64,000 bases of DNA. It comes from Marinobacter arenosus (GTDB taxonomy: Bacteria; Pseudomonadota; Gammaproteobacteria; Pseudomonadales; Oleiphilaceae). The stretch is from the NCBI RefSeq assembly GCF_019264345.1, contig NZ_JAHVAO010000002.1, positions 248,001-312,000 on the forward strand. Direction: 5' to 3'. Shown one piece after another: positions 45,002 through 53,670 of this stretch (positions are counted from its first letter, which is position 1; every line of letters begins with the position of its first letter). The notes beneath the pieces were generated by a model, which did not search any database, had not been told where the DNA came from, and saw only the letters and a program-made list of their open reading frames with translations. A program made the position numbers and the translations under genes.

Positions 45002-45382
45002 TTAATGGGTTGATTTGCTGGGGGGCGTTGCGGCCATCCGGTTCTCGGCGGTTTTTTCCAGGATATGGTCAGCATCCAGGCTGGCGATCGACACCCGGGT
45101 ATCCCTCGGTATATCGCCGCTCAGTTGCAGGGCAAGATAGCGCATGGCACACACTCTCAGAAACGAAGTGAAGTTTCCGAGATCGTGCCCGGCATCAATG
45201 GATTCATGGTAGAGACGCGTAATCATCTGTGGCAGGTTCATGCCATCGCGTTCCGCCAGTTCGGCAAGAACATTCCAGAAGGTATTCTCCATGCGCACGC
45301 TGGTCACCATGCCATCAATGCGGAGCGAATGGGTTTTGCTGACCCAGAGATCCGGATCCGCATTGATGAAGAGCTTGCACAT
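45002..45382 (-). CDS. Ribbon-helix-helix DNA-binding protein (RHH_4)
   Basis: 126 residues. C-K-L-F-I-N-A-D-P then T-H-S-L-R-I-D-G-M-V-T-S-V-R-M-E-N-T-F-W and R-D-G-M-N-L-P-Q-M-I match the RHH_4 type, usually a small stand-alone regulator. No toxin partner lies next to it. GGAC sequence ahead of the ATG; 53 bases from the DJ-1/PfpI gene. Confidence 0.85.
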   Translation of the reverse strand: MCKLFINADPDLWVSKTHSLRIDGMVTSVRMENTFWNVLAELAERDGMNLPQMITRLYHESIDAGHDLGNFTSFLRVCAMRYLALQLSGDIPRDTRVSIASLDADHILEKTAENRMAATPPSKSTH

Positions 45383-45435
45383 GTCGGTCGTCCCCCCGGC
45401 GGGTCCGGCCGGGGGAAACCCGGCATCCCGTCCTG

Positions 45436-46005
45436 TTACTTGTCCAGCAGTTTGAAAAATTGGGCCAGCCAGGCCGGGTGGGCAGGCCAGGCGGGCGCTG
45501 TTACCAGATTAGCATCGGTGACGGCCTGATCAACTTCAAGGCCGGCGAAGCTACCGCCCGCCAGTTCCACCTCAGGCTGACAGGCCGGGTAGGCTGAGCA
45601 TGTACGTCCCTTCAGGACCCCGGCTGCCGCCAGCAACTGTGCGCCGTGGCAAATGGCGGCCACGGGCTTCTCGGTATCGAAGAAATGACGCACCAGGTTT
45701 TGTACGTCGGTGTTGAGCCGCAGGTATTCCGGTGCCCGGCCGCCCGGAACCACCAGGGCATCGTAATCGGCCGGGTTGAGGCCCTCAAAATCGGCGTTGA
45801 GCGCAAACCGATGGCCGGGTTTCTCGGTGTAGGTCTGATCGCCCTCGAAATCGTGAATCGCCGTGGCGACCGTGTCGCCGGCTTTCTTGTCCGGGCACAC
45901 CGCATGTACGGTGTGGCCGACGGCCTGCAGAGCCTGGAATGGCACCATGGTTTCGTAGTCTTCGGTGAAATCACCGGTGATCATCAGAATTTTTTTCCCG
46001 CTCAT
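45436..46005 (-). CDS. DJ-1/PfpI family protein
   Basis: 189 residues, class I glutamine amidotransferase-like fold. Conserved Glu in G-D-F-T-E-D-Y-E, nucleophile Cys in A-I-C-H-G-A-Q-L-L and G-G-R-A-P-E-Y-L-R before it. Family members act as glyoxalases/deglycases or chaperones; E/C/H set is intact. AAGGAGAG ahead of ATG 46005. Confidence 0.9.
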   Translation of the reverse strand: MSGKKILMITGDFTEDYETMVPFQALQAVGHTVHAVCPDKKAGDTVATAIHDFEGDQTYTEKPGHRFALNADFEGLNPADYDALVVPGGRAPEYLRLNTDVQNLVRHFFDTEKPVAAICHGAQLLAAAGVLKGRTCSAYPACQPEVELAGGSFAGLEVDQAVTDANLVTAPAWPAHPAWLAQFFKLLDK

Positions 46006-46127
46006 GGTTCTCTCCTTGTGTTGGTTCCTCAGACCAGCCAGTGAAAGCTCGGCCCTGATCTCAGGAACCATAGCAGTGGTCCTGCCGCAGCGGGTATTAG
46101 CGGGATACTACAGAGGCATCGGGAGCG

Positions 46128-46796
46128 TCAGATCCTGTTGATCAGATCCGGGGTGTTATGGCGCGGGTTGTTGACGTCCGTGGAGACCCGGAACGCCTCA
46201 AGCTGATCCCCCGGCAGGCGGTGAGTGGCAGCGCGAATGCCATCGCGGTCGGTCAGGGACGGATCCAGCCAGCGCGGGAAACAGGCAGGATCAAGCACCA
46301 CTGGCTGCCGGTCGTGGATGTGCCGAAACGCCTCGCTGGCCGGTTCGGTGATGATCGCGCAGGCCGTGGTGTCATCACCCTCTCTGGGTGTCCAGATACC
46401 TGCGAAGAAAATGGCGGGCGTTCGCTCTGGATTGGCCGGTGTGAGGTAGTGGGGTTCTTTCCCTTGAGCGGTCTGTTTCCATTCGTACCAGCCGTTGGCC
46501 GGGATCAGGCAGCGGTGGTGGGCGAACGCCTCGCGGAAGTACCTGGATGTGGCCACGGTTTCGGCGCGGGCGTTGATCGGGGCAGGGGCCTTGTCGCCCG
46601 CCCAGACCGGCCGGAAGCCCCAGTGCGAATGCGTGAGGATGAGGGGGCCGGTCATGCTGGTTCGAATCATCGGAATGCCCACCCCGGGCGGGATGTTGTA
46701 CTCCGGGTCGAAGTGGCCGTCGACTTCCAGGCCATCCGGAAAGAAATCGTTGATCAGCGTTTCCGGGGGTGTATAGAAAGTGAATCGTCCGCACAT
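46128..46796 (-). CDS. SOS response-associated SRAP protein (YedK type)
   Basis: 222 residues. Starts M-C-G-R-F, where Cys2 after Met removal forms a thiazolidine link with abasic sites in single-stranded DNA; N-A-R-A-E-T, G-W-Y-E-W-K and H-D-R-Q-P give the other conserved residues (H-x-R-M-P has Gln for Met). Protects abasic sites during replication. The required Met-Cys fixes the start. Confidence 0.92.
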   Translation of the reverse strand: MCGRFTFYTPPETLINDFFPDGLEVDGHFDPEYNIPPGVGIPMIRTSMTGPLILTHSHWGFRPVWAGDKAPAPINARAETVATSRYFREAFAHHRCLIPANGWYEWKQTAQGKEPHYLTPANPERTPAIFFAGIWTPREGDDTTACAIITEPASEAFRHIHDRQPVVLDPACFPRWLDPSLTDRDGIRAATHRLPGDQLEAFRVSTDVNNPRHNTPDLINRI

Positions 46797-46853
46797 CGCT
46801 CCGTCTACCGGGTTTTCGAGGCCTTGAGCCCCGGGATTTGTTACCCTTGTTCC

Positions 46854-47267
46854 ATGCTGAAACTATCCAATGCTGTTGAACTCGCCGACTGGGAGATCGA
46901 CATCACCCAGATCCGTGCCCAGGGAGCCGGCGGCCAGAACGTGAACAAGGTCGCCTCGGCTGTTCATTTGAGGTTCGATATCCTGCACTCGAGCCTGCCT
47001 CCGTTCTACAAGGAACGACTGATGGCGCTGAACGATCAGCGGATCAGCAAGGACGGCATCCTTATCATCAAAGCACAATCCTTCCGCACTTTGGAGCTGA
47101 ATAAGGAAGATGCCCTGCAACGCCTGAAAGACCTGATCCTGGAAGCGGTAAAGCCACGCAAGGCGCGCAGGCCGACCAAACCCTCCAGGGCCGCCCAGCG
47201 CAAGCGGGTCGACCGCAAAACCCAGAAGGGAAAGACCAAGGCGCTTCGAGGCAAGGTTCAGGTCTGA
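46854..47267 (+). CDS. arfB: Alternative ribosome-rescue factor ArfB
   Basis: 137 residues, family length. G-G-Q at 26-28 in G-A-G-G-Q-N-V-N-K-V is the peptidyl-tRNA hydrolysis motif, and the C-terminal tail is rich in Lys/Arg (from about 105), which is inserted into the mRNA channel of stalled ribosomes. The frame is open far upstream but ATG 46854 gives the canonical N-terminus. Divergent from the SRAP gene, 57 bases apart. Overlaps the end of the esterase gene by ten bases. Confidence 0.92.
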   Translation: MLKLSNAVELADWEIDITQIRAQGAGGQNVNKVASAVHLRFDILHSSLPPFYKERLMALNDQRISKDGILIIKAQSFRTLELNKEDALQRLKDLILEAVKPRKARRPTKPSRAAQRKRVDRKTQKGKTKALRGKVQV

Positions 47268-48331
47268 GCCTGCTGCTGGCCGTGGCCGGCTTCAACCTCC
47301 TGCAAAAATTCCCGGATATCCTCGAAAGCCTCTTCCGCCTCGGGCAATAACGGGACGAAGATGTGCCACACATGGACCATGCCGGGCCAGGTGTGCAGCA
47401 CCACCGGCGATCCCTCGGCCTGGGCCTTGGCGGCGTATCGGCGGGCGTTGTCCAGCAGCATTTCGGTGTCGCTCGCGTGGATAAGAGTCGGTGGCAGGTT
47501 GCGGAGATCCCCCCGTACCGGCGATGCGACGGCACTGGCCGGAGATACCCGGAAAGCGGCAAGCGTGGCCCACCAGATGACCGGCAGGGGAATTTTTGAG
47601 AGCCCACCGAACGCGGGCCCGAGCAGTGGGTCTGTGCGAATGTTGTCGCGATTGCTGGGCGCCGTCAGGGTCAGATCGGTAGACGGGGAGAGTGCCACCG
47701 CTGCGTCCGCCTGACGGAGCCCGTTGTCACGGATCCAGGCCAGCAATCCCAGCGTGTGGCTGCCGCCGGCCGAATCACCCGCCACCACCACAAACCTGGC
47801 CTCTCCGGGGCCATCCGGCCCATGTTTTAACATCCAGGCGTAGGCCTTTCGGCAATCCCGGACCCCGTCCATGTAACGATTTTCGGGCATTAACCGGTAA
47901 TCCACCGCAAAAACCGCCGCATTCGCCAGGTGGGACAGTCGGTCGGTAATGGCCCGGTGGCTCCTGGGACTGCCCGCAGCCCAGGCGCCACCGTGGATGT
48001 ACAGGACTCGCCGGCGTGTGTCGACACCTGGCGCAATCACCCATTCTCCCTGGGGGCTGTGGTTTTTTCGAAATTCCGAATCGAGGTCGAGCCCGTCGCT
48101 CAGGCCATCCATGTGTTTCCGCAATGCGGTCAGTCGCGCCTTACCCCTCAACCCACGGGAACTGTGGCCGAGTTCGCGAATGCGACCAAGGACTTCCTGA
48201 TGGGCGTCGCTGGGTGAGCCTTCCCGGACCGGATGGTCGTGACGGTCCAGGTGAGACAGGTCCTCCACTCGGAAAAGCAGCAGCGTGACGACAATGATCA
48301 GGGCTACGATGGCCAGAAGAATCCAGAGCAT
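47258..48331 (-). CDS. Alpha/beta hydrolase, hormone-sensitive-lipase type
   Basis: 357 residues with an N-terminal membrane helix (about 2-20). H-G-G-A-W oxyanion motif, nucleophile Ser in G-D-S-A-G-G, Asp in H-A-S-D-T-E-M-L-L-D and His in M-V-H-V-W-H: a complete family IV esterase. Likely acts on short or medium chain esters at the membrane surface; side of the membrane uncertain. Confidence 0.88.
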   Translation of the reverse strand: MLWILLAIVALIIVVTLLLFRVEDLSHLDRHDHPVREGSPSDAHQEVLGRIRELGHSSRGLRGKARLTALRKHMDGLSDGLDLDSEFRKNHSPQGEWVIAPGVDTRRRVLYIHGGAWAAGSPRSHRAITDRLSHLANAAVFAVDYRLMPENRYMDGVRDCRKAYAWMLKHGPDGPGEARFVVVAGDSAGGSHTLGLLAWIRDNGLRQADAAVALSPSTDLTLTAPSNRDNIRTDPLLGPAFGGLSKIPLPVIWWATLAAFRVSPASAVASPVRGDLRNLPPTLIHASDTEMLLDNARRYAAKAQAEGSPVVLHTWPGMVHVWHIFVPLLPEAEEAFEDIREFLQEVEAGHGQQQAQT

Positions 48332-48440
48332 GGGGCGTCCGTATCAGATTGGCCCCGGACATGGGGGCGAACTATGCTTTCAATAATACTCGCTGATCGT
48401 GGCGGGATCTGCCCTCAAAGATCACAGAAGGAGTAGGGCG

Positions 48441-48758
48441 ATGCAAATAGCCTATCGGGCCAGGGATATCACCGAGGCGCACATCGTGGCGGGGTATCTC
48501 AATGCCCACGGGATCGACGCCCACGTGGGTGGACATTACCTGCAAGGTGCCATGGGCGAGATCGGGGCAGCGGGTTTCAGTAATGTTCATGTGGAGGATG
48601 AGGACCTGTATAGGGCCCGGGAACTGGTGCAGGAGTATGAAGCCGGCGGCCACACTGCGGTCGCGTCCGACAAGGGTGACGACAAACCGGATTTCTACGC
48701 CCGTTGGTTCCTGCTCGTCCTCGCCATCCTCGCGGTGCTGTTGATCAATATCTACTGA
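48441..48758 (+). CDS. DUF2007-type putative signal-transducing protein
   Basis: 105 residues. A-R-D-I-T-E-A-H-I-V-A-G-Y-L-N-A-H-G-I-D-A-H-V-G-G matches DUF2007 (about 1-70), followed by a C-terminal membrane helix (about 88-104). Role unknown. AAGGAG ahead of ATG 48441. Confidence 0.82.
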   Translation: MQIAYRARDITEAHIVAGYLNAHGIDAHVGGHYLQGAMGEIGAAGFSNVHVEDEDLYRARELVQEYEAGGHTAVASDKGDDKPDFYARWFLLVLAILAVLLINIY

Positions 48759-48818
48759 TCGGCAGTTTCCACAGCGACGTACCAACGCACACGGTTTTCA
48801 AGATTGGGGAGCACAGTT

Positions 48819-49511
48819 ATGGCAAATCAGCCGGTCATGCTGATTACGGGTGCCTCGTCGGGCATCGGTGCGGCTACAGCGCGAGCAGCCGCCCACCAGG
48901 GCTACCGACTGGTGCTGGCGGCGCGATCCAGGGAAAAGCTGGGAGGCCTGGCTCAGGAGTTGGGTGAGAAGACGAGCATCCTGACGGTTCAGTGCGATGT
49001 TCAGGATGGCGACCAGCAGAAGGCCATGGTCGACAAGGCCATGGCCACGTTTGGCCAGATCGATGCGGTCTTTGCCAATGCCGGGCGTGGCGGTGAACCC
49101 GGGGGGTTCAGTCAGGCCGATCCGGACGTCTGGAAGGACATGATCCTGACCAATATCTATGGGGTCGGGCTGACCGTGCAACATTGCCTGCCGGCACTGC
49201 GGGAAAGCAAGGGGCATCTGTTGCTGACCGGTTCTGCGGCCGGCCGGGTGACGATTCCGGGCTCCATGTACAGCGCAACGAAGTGGGCGGTCTCCGCCAT
49301 TGGCTATGGTGTTCGCGAAGAGCTTCGCGGGTCCGGTATCCGGGTCACCTTGATTGAACCCGGCATGGTGGACACGCCGTTCTTTGACGAGCGCCCGGAG
49401 CACGCGTTGTTGCCGGAAGACATCGCCAGTGCGGTGATGTATGCCGTGTCCCAGCCCGCACATGTGGATGTGAACGAGATTCTGGTGCGTCCGACCCCGG
49501 CCGAGAAGTAG
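48819..49511 (+). CDS. Short-chain dehydrogenase/reductase
   Basis: 230 residues. T-G-A-S-S-G-I-G cofactor motif, N-A-G-R-G, catalytic Ser in L-T-G-S-A-A-G and Y-S-A-T-K. The C-terminal I-E-P-G-M-V-D-T-P-F region is of the classical NADP-preferring type. Substrate unknown. GGAG seven bases before ATG 48819. Confidence 0.88.
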   Translation: MANQPVMLITGASSGIGAATARAAAHQGYRLVLAARSREKLGGLAQELGEKTSILTVQCDVQDGDQQKAMVDKAMATFGQIDAVFANAGRGGEPGGFSQADPDVWKDMILTNIYGVGLTVQHCLPALRESKGHLLLTGSAAGRVTIPGSMYSATKWAVSAIGYGVREELRGSGIRVTLIEPGMVDTPFFDERPEHALLPEDIASAVMYAVSQPAHVDVNEILVRPTPAEK

Positions 49512-49524
49512 CCGTTCCAATGCG

Positions 49525-49544
49525 ATCCCCGCCCTGGCGGGGAT
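49525..49544 (+). terminator. Hairpin after the SDR gene
   Basis: Perfect nine-pair stem ATCCCCGCC/GGCGGGGAT with a two-base loop as drawn (four in practice), 14 bases past the stop. No T-tract follows, so it may need Rho or act as an mRNA 3' end stabiliser. Confidence 0.4.
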
Positions 49545-49584
49545 AGGGGCATGGGTTGTTGCGCTTTGGAAACTCTTTTGCTAA

Positions 49585-49606
49585 ATTAAATCGCACACGA
49601 TGTAAT
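49585..49606 (+). promoter_or_regulatory. Candidate OhrR operator
   Basis: Imperfect palindrome ATTAAATCG-CACA-CGATGTAAT (eight of nine arm bases match), ending 20 bases before the ohrR start codon. Size and A/T-rich outer arms fit a MarR/OhrR dimer site, and autorepression of ohrR with ohr is usual. Confidence 0.6.
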
Positions 49607-49625
49607 CGTTAGCGAGGTAAATGCC

Positions 49626-50108
49626 TTGGAACTGGATAAACGTCATGGCTGCGCGTCCCGGGACGACTTGCTGAAGCTCGACCAGCAGATGTGCTTCGCC
49701 TTGTACTCGGCGTCGTTGGCAATGACCAAGCTTTACAAGCCGCTGCTGTCCGATCTTGGCCTGACCTACCCGCAGTACCTTGTCATGTTGGTCCTGTGGG
49801 ACCACGACGGCGTGTCAGTCTCCGCACTCAGAGAGCAGTTGCACCTCGATTACGGAACGTTGACGCCGCTGATCAAGCGTCTGGAGTCGCAGGGGCTGCT
49901 TTCCCGCCGTCGGTCTGCCGACGACGAGCGTCAGGTGCTGATTCATCTGACGGAACAGGGGCGAGACCTGCGGCAAAAGGCGATGGGGGTTCCGCCCCAA
50001 GTGGCGTCGGCCTCGGGGTGCTCCCTGGACGAGCTTGACGACCTGAAGAACCAGCTGACTGCCCTGAGGCAGCGCCTCCACGATCACCTTGAATCCGGGG
50101 CACCCTGA
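49626..50108 (+). CDS. ohrR: Organic hydroperoxide-sensing repressor OhrR
   Basis: 160 residues, MarR family winged helix. The sensing Cys23 is in [11 protein letters not shown], the OhrR signature, and a second Cys132 near the C-terminus suggests a two-cysteine OhrR that forms a disulfide on oxidation. TTG start with GAGGT seven bases upstream. A palindromic candidate operator precedes it and ohr follows 52 bases downstream. Confidence 0.92.
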   Translation: MELDKRHGCASRDDLLKLDQQMCFALYSASLAMTKLYKPLLSDLGLTYPQYLVMLVLWDHDGVSVSALREQLHLDYGTLTPLIKRLESQGLLSRRRSADDERQVLIHLTEQGRDLRQKAMGVPPQVASASGCSLDELDDLKNQLTALRQRLHDHLESGAP

Positions 50109-50160
50109 GGTTGCATGGCAGCCTGGGGTATCCATCACCGAAGAAGCGAAGGAGAGTGTT

Positions 50161-50589
50161 ATGTCCATTGAACAAGTTGTTTATCGTGCGTCTGCAGAAG
50201 CCACCGGCGGTCGTGATGGCCGGGCCATTTCATCAGACGGCATTCTCGATGTGGAACTGACCACGCCCAAAGAGCTCGGCGGTGCCGGTGGTAAGGGTAC
50301 CAATCCCGAGCAGTTGTTTGCCGCGGGCTATTCCGCCTGTTTTATCGGCGCCATGAAATTCGTGGCGGGTCGTGACAAGCTCGACATGCCGGAAGATGCG
50401 TCCATTGAAGGCACCGTTGGTATCGGGCAGATTCCTGGTGGGTTCGGCATCGAAGTGGAACTCGGGATCAGCCTGCCAGGCATGGACGACGCCCAGGCCA
50501 AGCAGTTGATTGATGAGGCGCACAAGGTTTGCCCATACTCCAACGCCACCCGGGGCAACATCGACGTTACCCTGAAGCGCGTCGACTGA
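50161..50589 (+). CDS. ohr: Organic hydroperoxide reductase Ohr
   Basis: 142 residues. Catalytic Cys60 in Y-S-A-C-F-I-G-A and the second Cys in [11 protein letters not shown], with Arg18 and Glu50 in the expected places. Reduces fatty acid and organic peroxides with lipoyl thiols. Cotranscribed with ohrR. Confidence 0.95.
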   Translation: MSIEQVVYRASAEATGGRDGRAISSDGILDVELTTPKELGGAGGKGTNPEQLFAAGYSACFIGAMKFVAGRDKLDMPEDASIEGTVGIGQIPGGFGIEVELGISLPGMDDAQAKQLIDEAHKVCPYSNATRGNIDVTLKRVD

Positions 50590-50608
50590 GCTGCGGAGCG
50601 CTTGACTC

Positions 50609-50629
50609 GCTGTCGGGTTTTCCGGCAGC
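50609..50629 (+). terminator. Possible terminator after ohr
   Basis: Stem GCTGTCGG/CCGGCAGC (one G-T pair) around a GTTTT loop, 20 bases past the ohr stop. The downstream run is C/T-rich rather than a pure T-tract, so this is a weak candidate. Confidence 0.35.
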
Positions 50630-50727
50630 GGCTTCCTTCCTGATTGCCCTGTTTTCCTTCCTGCCCTTGCCAGATTCCCGGTTAGCCGCGACGATTAGAG
50701 TGAATATTCCCGTGACCGGAGGCTACC

Positions 50728-51486
50728 GTGAACCCTTCTGAACGAGTGGCATTGGTAACCGGCGGTGCGAAAGGCATTGGCCGGGGTATTGTCCAGCATT
50801 TGAGCAACGAAGGCTGGAAAGTCGTTTTCAGCGACCTTGATGACGCCGTTGGCAAAGCGCTGGCGGCATCGGGCGACGGCTTGCTGAAGTTTGTTGCGGG
50901 GGATGTGGCCAGCGAACGCGATGTCAAACGGCTACTGCGGGAGACCCTGTCCTGGGGCGGTCGCCTGGACGCCGTCATCAACAACGCGGGCATTGCCCAT
51001 CCGGAGACCGGCCCCGTCGAGTCGCTGAGTCTCAAGGAGTGGCAGCGACGGCTGGACGTCAATCTGACGGGCCCGTTTCTGATCACCAAACACGCGGTTC
51101 CCCACCTGAGGCAAAACCGGGGTGCCATCGTCAACATCGCCTCCACCCGGGCCCTGCAATCCGAACCGGATACCGAAGCCTATGCCGCCACCAAAGGCGG
51201 CATTGTTGCCCTGACTCACGCCCTTGCCATGAGCCTCGGCCCGGAAATCCGGGTCAATTGCATCAGTCCGGGCTGGATCGATACCCGTGCCCATCAGGGC
51301 CGAGCCGAGGGCGTTCCGCCGTTGACCAAGGAAGATCACGCCCAGCATCCGGCCGGCCGGGTCGGGGTGCCGGAAGACATCGCCTCGCTGGTCGATTATC
51401 TGATATCGCCACAAGCCGGCTTTATCACCGGCCAGAACATTGTGGTGGACGGTGGCATGGTCCGGAAGATGATCTACGGGGAGTAG
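50728..51486 (+). CDS. Short-chain dehydrogenase/reductase
   Basis: 252 residues, classical length. T-G-G-A-K-G-I-G motif, N-N-A-G-I, Ser in N-I-A-S-T-R and Y-A-A-T-K; ends in V-V-D-G-G-M, typical of glucose dehydrogenase/FabG-like members. Substrate unknown. GTG start with GGAGG upstream. Only four bases from the thpR start. Confidence 0.88.
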   Translation: MNPSERVALVTGGAKGIGRGIVQHLSNEGWKVVFSDLDDAVGKALAASGDGLLKFVAGDVASERDVKRLLRETLSWGGRLDAVINNAGIAHPETGPVESLSLKEWQRRLDVNLTGPFLITKHAVPHLRQNRGAIVNIASTRALQSEPDTEAYAATKGGIVALTHALAMSLGPEIRVNCISPGWIDTRAHQGRAEGVPPLTKEDHAQHPAGRVGVPEDIASLVDYLISPQAGFITGQNIVVDGGMVRKMIYGE

Positions 51487-51490
51487 ATGA

Positions 51491-52060
51491 ATGCCGCGCC
51501 TGTTCTTCGCCCTCGACGTTCCGGCACCGGTCAAGAAAAGACTGCTCAAGGTGAGCGCTCCGGTTGCCGGTGCCAAGTGGCAGAACGCTAACCAGTTGCA
51601 CCTTACGCTGTTGTTTCTGGGCCAGGTGGACAGCGAGTTACTGCCGGAAATCCGTGCGGCGCTTCGTGAGTTGCCGCTGGCCCGCTTTAACCTTGAGGTC
51701 CGGGATGTCGGGTGTTTTGGCCAGCCAGACACACCGCGCAACCTGTGGGCTGGCGTCAGTCCTGAGGCGCCGGTGAGCGCACTCCATGATCTCCTGAAGC
51801 AACGCTTGGGGCATCTGGGGTTCCGGTTCGAGTCCCGGCCCTTCCGGCCTCATATCACCCTGGCACGGTTCAGGAAGCAGCGGGGTTCTGTGGCCGGGCT
51901 GCTGGCGGAACACCGGGACGCGTTTTTCGGCAACGTCGAGGTCGACGCCTTTGTCCTGCTGGAGAGCAACCAGGGCGGTGCGGGCTCTGTCTACACCGTG
52001 GTCGAGCGTTTCGAACTGGCGAATTCCCTTGACGAAACCGCCGACCCTCACCAAAGATGA
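51491..52060 (+). CDS. thpR: RNA 2',3'-cyclic phosphodiesterase ThpR
   Basis: 189 residues. Two H-x-T-x motifs, H-L-T-L at 37-40 and H-I-T-L near 121, form the active site of the 2H phosphoesterase fold (formerly LigT). Opens cyclic phosphates on RNA ends. In a tight tandem with the SDR upstream. Confidence 0.92.
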   Translation: MPRLFFALDVPAPVKKRLLKVSAPVAGAKWQNANQLHLTLLFLGQVDSELLPEIRAALRELPLARFNLEVRDVGCFGQPDTPRNLWAGVSPEAPVSALHDLLKQRLGHLGFRFESRPFRPHITLARFRKQRGSVAGLLAEHRDAFFGNVEVDAFVLLESNQGGAGSVYTVVERFELANSLDETADPHQR

Positions 52061-52090
52061 GGAAAGTCCTGCGCTTGCACTGAGGTGGTT

Positions 52091-53659
52091 ATGAGTCCCC
52101 CGTTTTCGGATCCCGATCAGCGCCTGTTCGTGCGCAATGCTTCCCTCTCCGATATTCCCGGAATCATTGAACTGAGCCGCCGAGTGTACGAAGGCACCGG
52201 CATGTATGGCTACACCAAAGGCCCCTTGACTGGCCAGATCAACACCTTCCCCGACGGCCAGTTTGTTGCCATGCTCGGTGACACGGTAGTCGGCTACTGT
52301 GCAACCTTCCGTATAGACGGCTCGATTGCATTGGCGCCCCATGACTGGACCTCCATCACCGGTAATGGCTACGCCTCGCGTCATGATCCGGAGGGTGACT
52401 GGCTCTATGGCATGGAAGTGTGCGTGGACCCTGAATGTCGCGGTTACCGGATTGGCGAGCGGCTCTATAACGAACGCAAGCAGCTCTGCCAGACCCTCGA
52501 ATTGCAGGGTGTCGTGTTCGCCGGCCGGTTACCGACCCTGCGCAAGCGCCTGAAGAAATACGAGTCCGTTGAAGACTACATTGAGGCCATCCGATCGAAA
52601 GAGCAGTCGGATCCGGTGTTGTCGTTCCAGCTTCACAATGGCTTCGAAGTGCACGGCGTCATTCCCCATTATCTCGATGCCGATCACGACTCGCTCGGGT
52701 ACGGCATTCATCTGGTCTGGCGTAACCCGAAAGTCCCCCAGAACGGTACGGGCGAACAGAGCAAACGCTATGGACGGCGAATGCCGGACACCGTGCGTGT
52801 GGGTACCGTGCAGTACCAGCAGCGCCCGGTGAGCTCATTCGATGAGTTCAGCGAGATCGTTCGCTATTTCGTGGATGTTGTCTCCACCTACAAGGGCGAT
52901 TTCGTCGTGTTCCCCGAGCTGTTTACGCTCCAGTTGCTGTCCATTGAGCGACGAGAGGGCAGCGCCGCCGAGGCGTTTGCCGCGGTGACCCATTACGCGG
53001 GGCGCTACCGGGACCTCATGCGGGATCTGGCGCTGCGATACAACATCAATATCATTGCCGGCTCCACGCCGGTGCGCGAGGAGGATGGAACCGTTCATAA
53101 CACCGCCTACATCTGCCTGCGCGATGGCCAGGTCTTCACCCAGCCGAAGATTCATCCGACCCCGAACGAGGCGTACTGGTGGAACGTGAAAGGCGGGAAT
53201 CGGGTCAGCGCCATCGAAACCGATTGCGGACCGATCGGCGTGCTGATCTGTTACGACGCCGAATTCCCGGAGCTGACCCGACACCTGGTGGATCAGGGGG
53301 TCCAGATTGTCTTTGTGCCGTTCTGTACCGACGAGCGCCAGAGTTACCTGCGGGTACGTTATTGCTGCCAGGCGAGGGCGGTGGAGAATCAGGTTTACGT
53401 CGTCATGTCTGGCAACGTCGGCAACCTGCCCAACGTGCCAAACATGGAAATCCAGTACGGCCAGAGCTGCATACTGACGCCCTGTGATTTTCCGTTCGCC
53501 CGGGATGGTATTGCCGCTGACACAGAGCCCAACGTGGAAACGGTGGCCTTTGCCGACTTGCGTCCGGAAGTACTGATTACTGCGCGCAACAGCGGCACGG
53601 TGAAGAATCTTCAGGACCGCCGCCATGACCTCTACAGCGTGAACTGGCGAGGAGAATGA
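52091..53659 (+). CDS. GNAT acetyltransferase-nitrilase superfamily fusion
   Basis: 522 residues. The N-terminal half (about 10-220) is a GNAT domain with V-C-V-D-P-E-C-R-G-Y-R-I-G-E-R-L for acetyl-CoA binding. The C-terminal half (about 230-520) is a carbon-nitrogen hydrolase with the full Glu276-Lys353-Cys387 triad (F-P-E-L, Q-P-K-I-H, I-C-Y-D-A-E). The combination is known from other bacteria as a bifunctional protein without assigned substrate; an amide made or removed in the same pathway is the natural guess. ATG 52091 used; a GTG two codons earlier is possible. Confidence 0.9.
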   Translation: MSPPFSDPDQRLFVRNASLSDIPGIIELSRRVYEGTGMYGYTKGPLTGQINTFPDGQFVAMLGDTVVGYCATFRIDGSIALAPHDWTSITGNGYASRHDPEGDWLYGMEVCVDPECRGYRIGERLYNERKQLCQTLELQGVVFAGRLPTLRKRLKKYESVEDYIEAIRSKEQSDPVLSFQLHNGFEVHGVIPHYLDADHDSLGYGIHLVWRNPKVPQNGTGEQSKRYGRRMPDTVRVGTVQYQQRPVSSFDEFSEIVRYFVDVVSTYKGDFVVFPELFTLQLLSIERREGSAAEAFAAVTHYAGRYRDLMRDLALRYNINIIAGSTPVREEDGTVHNTAYICLRDGQVFTQPKIHPTPNEAYWWNVKGGNRVSAIETDCGPIGVLICYDAEFPELTRHLVDQGVQIVFVPFCTDERQSYLRVRYCCQARAVENQVYVVMSGNVGNLPNVPNMEIQYGQSCILTPCDFPFARDGIAADTEPNVETVAFADLRPEVLITARNSGTVKNLQDRRHDLYSVNWRGE

Positions 53660-53670
53660 TGCGGCCGCCG

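Noticed and set aside
45002..45382. RHH protein as the antitoxin of a toxin-antitoxin pair
   Set aside because: No small toxin-like gene is adjacent; RHH_4 proteins are usually solitary regulators.
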